A stretch of 36,756 nucleotides of DNA from Pseudonocardia ammonioxydans (GTDB lineage: Bacteria; Actinomycetota; Actinomycetes; Mycobacteriales; Pseudonocardiaceae). The notes beneath the pieces were generated by a model. The model was not told the origin of the DNA and searched no databases. It saw nothing but the letters and a program-made list of their open reading frames with translations. The position numbers were made by a program, and so were the translations under genes. Below are positions 32,768 to 36,756 of this stretch, in pieces (position 1 is the stretch's first letter; each line of letters begins with the position of its first letter). The stretch lies in the NCBI RefSeq assembly GCF_900115005.1, contig NZ_FOUY01000050.1, positions 1-36,756 on the forward strand, given 5' to 3'.

Positions 32768-32836
32768 GCTACACCTCGGCTGCTACGCCTCGGCCGCTAC
32801 ACCTCGGCTCTATACCTCGGCTGCTACACCTCATCT
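32768..32836. repeat. Tandem 14-base repeat across the HAD-gene stop
   Basis: The unit GCTACACCTCGGCT occurs about five times in a row (from 32768, 32782, 32796, 32810 and 32823) with one to three changes and one copy short by a base. On the minus strand the unit contains GAGGTGTAG, and the HAD gene's terminal GAG-GTG-TAG (stop 32824-32826) is the first copy. The array therefore looks like duplication of the gene's last bases. Confidence 0.75.
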
Positions 32837-33603
32837 ACGAGGTCGGCCACCGACGACACCACCCGGGTCGGCCGGAAGGGGAAGCGGTCGATCTCCGACT
32901 CCCGGGTGATCCCCGACAGCACGAGTACGGTGCGCATCCCGGCCTCCAGGCCGGCGAGGATGTCGGTGTCCATCCGGTCCCCGACCATCACGGTGGACTC
33001 CGAGTGCGAGCCGAGCCGGTTGAGCGCGGCGCGCATCATCAGCGGGTTCGGCTTCCCGATGAAGTACGGGTCCACACCGGTCGCCTTGGAGATCATCGCC
33101 GCGACCGAGCCGGTGGCGGGCAGGATCCCCTCCGGACTGGGGCCGGTGGCGTCCGGGTTGGTCGCGACGAACCGGCATCCACGCTCGACCAGCCGCATCG
33201 CGGTCGCGATCGAGGAGAACGAGTAGGTGCGGGTCTCGCCGAGCACCACGTAGTCGGGATTCCGGTCGGTGATCACGTAGCCGATGTCGTGCAGCGCGGT
33301 GGTGAGCCCCGCCTCGCCGATCACGTAGGCGCTGCCCTGCGGCCGCTGCTCGTTCAGGAACGCCGCGGTGGCCAGCGCGGAGGTCCAGATGGCGTCCTCG
33401 GGGACGTCGAGGCCGGTGGCCTGCAGCCGGTACCGCAGGTCGCGCGGGGTGTGGATGCTGTTGTTGGTCAGCACCAGGAACGGGACGTCCTTGTCCCGCA
33501 GGCGCGACAACAGCGTGTCCGCGCCCGGGATGATGTTGCCCTCCCGGACGAGGACCCCGTCCATGTCGGTCATCCAGCACTCGATCGGCTTGTGCTCCAC
33601 CAC
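32824..33603 (-). CDS. HAD-IIA family phosphatase (NagD-like)
   Basis: The 259-residue hydrolase carries HAD motif I as DMDGVL, motif II in VLTNNS, the lysine motif GKPNPLMMRAAL, and motif IV VGDRMDTDILAGLEAGM, with a type IIA cap between motifs II and III. NagD-like enzymes dephosphorylate nucleotides and sugar phosphates in the cytoplasm. The start is ambiguous between GTG 33603 and 33600; both follow AGGG from the end of the upstream gene. It lies 10 bases after the nei-like gene and is the last gene of the rpiB unit. Its 3' end is embedded in a tandem repeat. Confidence 0.87.
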   Translation of the reverse strand: MVEHKPIECWMTDMDGVLVREGNIIPGADTLLSRLRDKDVPFLVLTNNSIHTPRDLRYRLQATGLDVPEDAIWTSALATAAFLNEQRPQGSAYVIGEAGLTTALHDIGYVITDRNPDYVVLGETRTYSFSSIATAMRLVERGCRFVATNPDATGPSPEGILPATGSVAAMISKATGVDPYFIGKPNPLMMRAALNRLGSHSESTVMVGDRMDTDILAGLEAGMRTVLVLSGITRESEIDRFPFRPTRVVSSVADLVDEV

Positions 33604-33613
33604 GACGGTGACC

Positions 33614-34426
33614 CTAACGCTCGGGCTGGCACGTCGGGCACCAGAACAGGTTGCGGGCCGCGTGCTCGGAGTGGCGGACCTCGGTCCCGCAGACCAGGCA
33701 GGGCAGGCCGGCTCGGCGGTAGACGTACACCTCGCCGCCGTGCCGGTCCTTGCGGCCGGGCTCGCCCCGGCGGCGCGGGTCGTGCTCGGGGCGGACGGTG
33801 TCGATCCGGCCGATCCGCACACCGTCGCGCATGAGGGCGACGAGGTCCGGCCACATCGCGTCCCACGTCGCGCGGTCGAGCTCACGGCCCGGCAGCAGCG
33901 GGTCGAGCCCGTGCCGGAAGAGCAGCTCGGCGCGGTACACGTTGCCGACGCCGGCGATCACGGACTGGTCCATCAGCAGCGTCGCGAGCGGGCTGCGCGA
34001 GCGCGAGATCCGCGCCCACACCCGTTCCGGGTCCGCGTCACGGCGCAGCGGGTCCGGCCCCAGCCGCTCCCGCAGCGCCCGCACCTCCGCCGAGGTGATC
34101 AGCTCACACGCCGTCGGACCGCGCAGGTCGGCGTAGTGGGTCTCCCCGACCAGCCGCATCCGCAGCTGCCCCACCGGCTCCGGCGCGGGCAGCTCCGCCT
34201 CGGCGAACGTGCCGTACAGACCGAGGTGGACGTGCACCACCCGGTCCCGGCCGTAGCGGTGGAACAAGTGCTTGCCGTGCGCCTCGGCACCGGTGAGCAC
34301 TTGCCCGTCGAGCAGCTGCGCGGACGCGGCGAACCGGCCCTGCGGGCTGGACACCGCCACCGGACGACGGGCGAACAGCTTCCGGTGCAGCCGCGCCAGC
34401 CGGTGCAGCGTGTGGCCCTCGGGCAT
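33614..34426 (-). CDS. Fpg/Nei-family DNA glycosylase (endonuclease VIII-like)
   Basis: The 270-residue glycosylase begins MPEGHT, giving the catalytic Pro2 and Glu3 after removal of methionine. It has the helix-two-turn-helix segment LLMDQSVIAGVGNVYRAELL and a C-terminal zinc finger (CLVCGTEVRHSEHAARNLFW, then CPTC) for DNA contact. The PEGHT rather than PELPE start places it with Nei/Nei2 enzymes that excise oxidised bases and cut abasic sites. Its ATG at 34426 overlaps the rpiB stop as TAATG. The rpiB-nei order is common in actinobacteria, where trigger factor and clpP often follow; here they do not. Confidence 0.9.
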   Translation of the reverse strand: MPEGHTLHRLARLHRKLFARRPVAVSSPQGRFAASAQLLDGQVLTGAEAHGKHLFHRYGRDRVVHVHLGLYGTFAEAELPAPEPVGQLRMRLVGETHYADLRGPTACELITSAEVRALRERLGPDPLRRDADPERVWARISRSRSPLATLLMDQSVIAGVGNVYRAELLFRHGLDPLLPGRELDRATWDAMWPDLVALMRDGVRIGRIDTVRPEHDPRRRGEPGRKDRHGGEVYVYRRAGLPCLVCGTEVRHSEHAARNLFWCPTCQPER

Positions 34427-34893
34427 TAACGCGGCAGCTGGTACTCGCCGGTGCGCTCGTAGTCGAGCATCTGGTCGATCCGCCGCTGGTGGCGCTCGTC
34501 GCCGGAGAACGGCGTCGCGAGGAACGCGTCCACGATCGCGGTGACCTCGTCGAAGGAGTGCTGGCGGGCACCGACGCCGATGACCTGGGCGTCGTTGTGC
34601 TCGCGGGCCAGCGTCGCGGTGGCCGCGTTCCACGCCAGGGCGGCACGGATGCCCGCCACCTTGTTCGCGGCGATCTGCTCACCGTTGCCGGAGCCGCCGA
34701 GCACGATGCCGAGGCTCCCGGCGTCGGCGACGACACGGCGGGCGGTCTCGATGCACCATGCCGGGTAGTCGTCGAGGGCGTCGTAGGTCGGGGCGCCCAC
34801 GTCGACCGCCTCGATGCCCTTCCCGGTCAGGTACTCGACGAGCTTGCCCTTGACCTCGAAACCGGCGTGGTCACTGCCCAGGTAGACGCGCAC
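34426..34893 (-). CDS. rpiB: Ribose-5-phosphate isomerase B
   Basis: The 155-residue enzyme matches RpiB: MRVYLGSDHAGFEVKGKLVE at the start, GIVLGGSGNGEQIAANKVAG as the phosphate/catalytic loop, and RAALAWNAATATLAREHNDA after it. It interconverts ribose-5-phosphate and ribulose-5-phosphate. The glycine-serine-glycine loop has GSGNG, with serine rather than cysteine as the catalytic base, as in mycobacterial RpiB. The start is GTG 34893, with GGGAGG about 11 bases upstream. Only 18 bases separate it from the divergent DUF429 gene. It is the first gene of the rpiB-nei-HAD unit. Confidence 0.93.
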   Translation of the reverse strand: MRVYLGSDHAGFEVKGKLVEYLTGKGIEAVDVGAPTYDALDDYPAWCIETARRVVADAGSLGIVLGGSGNGEQIAANKVAGIRAALAWNAATATLAREHNDAQVIGVGARQHSFDEVTAIVDAFLATPFSGDERHQRRIDQMLDYERTGEYQLPR

Positions 34894-34911
34894 GGGGCAC
34901 GATCCTCCCTC

Positions 34912-35586
34912 ATGCGGATCGCTGGAGTGGACTCAGGTCCCCGCGGGTGGGTGGTGTGCGTGCTCTCCGGCACCGGACGGGCCCGCCGGGCCGACTGGTC
35001 GGTGGTGCCCGACGCGGCGGCGGTGCTGGCGGCGACGGCGGGGTGCGACGCGGTCGGGGTCGACATCCCGCTCGCGCTGCCGTCCGGCGGGGTGCGGCGC
35101 GAGGCAGAAGTGGTGGCCGCGGCCCGGCTGGGGCCGGCGCGCTCGTCGCTGTTCCCGACCCCGCCCGCCGCGGTGCTCCACGCCGTGTCCTATGCCGACG
35201 CGTGTGCCGCCGCGCAGGCCGTCACCGGGAAGAAGATCAGCCTGCAGGCCTGGCACATCGTGCCGAAGATCCGCGACTTCCGGGCCGTGGAGCTGCCCGC
35301 GTCGGTCGTCGAGTCCCATCCGGAGCTTTCGTTCCGCACGATGACGTCCGGTGTGGACTTCGCCTCGAAGAAGACCGCGCGCGGCGCGGGGCAACGGATC
35401 GCCGCGCTGTCGGGCTGGGCCGATCCGGGCCGCCTGCTCGGTGATCTCCCCACGACGGCCCGGCTCGACGACGTCCTGGACGCGCTGGCATGTGCGTGGA
35501 CCGCCGAGCGGGTCGCCCGGGGCACCGCGGAGCTGCTCGGTCCGGGTACCGACGACCGGGGACGCTCCACCGCGATCGCGGTGTGA
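34912..35586 (+). CDS. DUF429-family protein
   Basis: The 224-residue protein starts MRIAGVDSGPRGWVVCVLSG, the RNase-H-like first strand with its acidic residue. It continues with AVGVDIPLALPSGGVRREAE and ends in DDVLDALACAWTAERVARG, which carries the later acidic positions. This is the DUF429 family, thought to be RNase-H-fold nucleases, but the activity is not established. The ATG at 34912 lies 18 bases from the divergent rpiB start and has no ribosome site, so the message may be leaderless or driven from within rpiB. The next gene begins about 11 bases after its stop. Confidence 0.82.
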   Translation: MRIAGVDSGPRGWVVCVLSGTGRARRADWSVVPDAAAVLAATAGCDAVGVDIPLALPSGGVRREAEVVAAARLGPARSSLFPTPPAAVLHAVSYADACAAAQAVTGKKISLQAWHIVPKIRDFRAVELPASVVESHPELSFRTMTSGVDFASKKTARGAGQRIAALSGWADPGRLLGDLPTTARLDDVLDALACAWTAERVARGTAELLGPGTDDRGRSTAIAV

Positions 35587-35597
35587 GGATCGGCGGC

Positions 35598-36353
35598 GTG
35601 GACGGACAGGGGCACGGACGCTGGGTCGATCTCGCCGACGGGGTGTACGCCCGCCGGCACGCCGATCTGGACCTCACCACCGGTCTCGTCCTCGGCACCG
35701 AGCGCGCCCTGGTGATCGACACCCGGGGGGACGACGGCCAGGGCGCCGAGCTCGCCGCCGCCGTACGCGCGGTGACGCCGCTGCCCCTGCTGGTCGTGAT
35801 CACCCACGCGCACTTCGACCACTGCTTCGGGACCTCGGCGTTCCCCGGTGCCCCGGTCCACGCCCAGGCCGGCTGCGCGGCGGCGCTGACCGTCACCGCC
35901 GCGGCACAGCGTGCGGAGTGGGTACGGCACTACCGCGCCGCCGGGGACGCGACCACCGCGGACGCTCTCGCCGCCACCGTGCCGGTGGCGCCGGACGTCG
36001 GCGTCTGCCCGCGTCCCGGCTCGGTGCACACCCTGGACCTGGGCGGGCGCACGGTGGAGCTCGTGCACCCCGGCCCCGCACACACCGGTCACGACCTGGT
36101 CGCGCACGTACCCGACGTCGGCGTGCTCTTCGCCGGGGACCTGCTGGAGAACGGGGCGCCGCCCTCGTTCGGGCCGGACGCCTACCCGCGCGACTGGGCC
36201 GGCGCGGTCGCGCTGCTGCTCGCCCGGGGCGCGAACACCTACGTCCCCGGACACGGCGACCCGATGACCCCGCACGAGGCCGCCGCCCAGCACGCCGAGC
36301 TCGCCGGGATCGCCCGCCGGTGGCGCCGATGTGGTGAAGACCGCCGCCGGTGA
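35598..36353 (+). CDS. Metallo-beta-lactamase-fold hydrolase
   Basis: The 251-residue protein has the metal motif H-x-H-x-D-H as THAHFDHCFGTSAFP, a second metal histidine in HPGPAHTGHDLVAHVP, FAGDLLENG with the bridging aspartate, and a final YVPGHGDPMTPHE. This is the MBL fold of the glyoxalase-II/subclass B lineage. The substrate is unknown; hydroxyacyl-thioesters or lactones are common for such proteins. GTG 35598 has GAGGA nine bases upstream and is my start; GTG 35583, overlapping the DUF429 stop, is possible. About 50 bases after its stop lies the half palindrome that borders the IS110-type element. Confidence 0.85.
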   Translation: MDGQGHGRWVDLADGVYARRHADLDLTTGLVLGTERALVIDTRGDDGQGAELAAAVRAVTPLPLLVVITHAHFDHCFGTSAFPGAPVHAQAGCAAALTVTAAAQRAEWVRHYRAAGDATTADALAATVPVAPDVGVCPRPGSVHTLDLGGRTVELVHPGPAHTGHDLVAHVPDVGVLFAGDLLENGAPPSFGPDAYPRDWAGAVALLLARGANTYVPGHGDPMTPHEAAAQHAELAGIARRWRRCGEDRRR

Positions 36354-36401
36354 ACCGCTCCCGGTCCCGCCGACCGACGCCTGCACGGGGTACTTTCCCG
36401 A

Positions 36402-36424
36402 CCGCCCGTGAGTGGTTCTCGCGG
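36402..36424. repeat. Half copy of the palindromic repeat at the IS boundary
   Basis: These 23 bases match the minus-strand reading of the arm at 14546-14568 at 22 positions, and the identity extends a few bases outside. The two bases after the arm (CT, 36425-36426) also match the loop of the intact copy, and then the sequences diverge. The second arm is not present in the window. Confidence 0.7.
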
Positions 36425-36756
36425 CTGTAAGGAGAATCAACCGCAGCCGGTCTACGCGGGTCGCTCCAGGGTGACGCGGTAGCCGAGGTTGTGGAGTTGG
36501 CCGATGAGGCGGTCGCGTTGGCGGTCGGCGTTGCGGCGGGTGAAGTAGTCGCCGCCGAGGTCTTGGTAGTCGCAGTCGTTGGTCAGCAGGTGCCAGCTGA
36601 TGACCAGGATGGAGTGGGCGACCGCGATCGCGGCCTTCTTCTTCCCGATCCGGCGTGCCAGTCGCCAGAACTGGGCCGAGAGGTAGGTGTCGCGGGTCCG
36701 GGCGGCGGACCAGGCGCACTGGGTCAGGATGTCGGTCAGCCAGACGTCGCCCTTGG
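36425..36756 (-). mobile_element. IS110-family insertion sequence, partial
   Basis: The element begins at the break in the palindromic repeat and runs out of the window with its transposase gene. Only about 27 bases separate the presumed boundary from the transposase stop, so the visible end is the short one. In the IS110 group the long noncoding end, which encodes the bridge RNA, lies upstream of the gene, here outside the window. The exact boundary is inferred from loss of repeat identity. Confidence 0.7.
36452..36756 (-). CDS. IS110-family transposase, C-terminal part
   Basis: The visible 101 codons read WLTDILTQCAWSAARTRDTY, then LSAQFWRLARRIGKKKAAIA with VAHSILVISWHLL, DYQDLGGDYF and a C-terminal GYRVTLERPA. 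This is the conserved C-terminal Transposase_20 domain of the IS110/IS116/IS902 family, whose serine lies in this half and whose DEDD RuvC-like half would lie to the right. The start is outside the window, so intactness cannot be judged. IS110 transposases work with a noncoding bridge RNA that specifies target and donor DNA. Confidence 0.88.
   Translation of the reverse strand, partial: KGDVWLTDILTQCAWSAARTRDTYLSAQFWRLARRIGKKKAAIAVAHSILVISWHLLTNDCDYQDLGGDYFTRRNADRQRDRLIGQLHNLGYRVTLERPA

Noticed and set aside
32768..32836. CRISPR-like array
   Set aside because: The 14-base units are contiguous with no spacers and overlap a stop codon, so this is a simple tandem repeat.

Overview
The window is high-GC DNA (about 70% or more G+C by eye, nearly every third codon position G or C) with SD-led, tightly packed, often overlapping genes. 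Gene content (DUF4180, DUF429, a lysine-rich small protein, PucR, MalT-like LuxR and TipA-like MerR regulators, several flavin monooxygenases, an rpiB-nei pair) points to an actinomycete of the Pseudonocardiaceae type, perhaps Pseudonocardia. That genus call is inference from gene content only. I see no rRNA, tRNA or CRISPR array.

Layout. 1-3.5 kb: a ChrB-like protein without a chromate transporter beside it, a TMEM175-type channel and an alpha/beta hydrolase. 3.5-5.8 kb: two overlapping genes for both subunits of a molybdenum-storage-protein homologue (mosB then mosA, minus strand), a 25-codon ORF upstream of them, and a DoxX-like membrane protein. 5.8-6.1 kb: a decayed chimera of a glutaminase start and a transporter end. 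6.3-10.6 kb: a minus-strand operon of gluconate-dehydrogenase-subunit-3-like protein, GMC flavoprotein and PEBP-like protein, preceded by a GAF/Fis-type regulator. 10.6-14.5 kb: aconitase, a DUF4180 protein, a lysine-rich small protein and a tandem universal stress protein.

14.5-21 kb: a PucR-type regulator divergent from a five-gene branched-chain-amino-acid-type (HAAT) ABC importer. Its LivF gene carries a single-base frameshift as read. 21-27 kb: a Baeyer-Villiger-type monooxygenase, a small secreted protein, a TipA-like MerR regulator with its operator, an acyl-CoA-ligase/RraA pair, a zinc-ribbon protein behind a 20-bp perfect palindrome, and a LuxR remnant. 27-32.7 kb: a large MalT-like LuxR regulator facing a two-gene unit (second monooxygenase and class-C-beta-lactamase-like serine hydrolase) that looks like a ketone-to-ester-to-acid module. 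32.8-36.4 kb: rpiB-nei-HAD phosphatase, divergent from DUF429 and a metallo-beta-lactamase-fold protein. The window ends inside an IS110-family element.

Most noteworthy: (1) the IS110 element appears to sit in the loop of a palindromic repeat whose intact copy lies at the end of the PucR gene; (2) the MoSto homologue has no nif genes in view and differs from the remembered Azotobacter protein at positions tied to nucleotide and polymolybdate binding; (3) the second monooxygenase has a BVMO fingerprint with its His and Trp replaced. I did not find a system that I can claim is wholly new.
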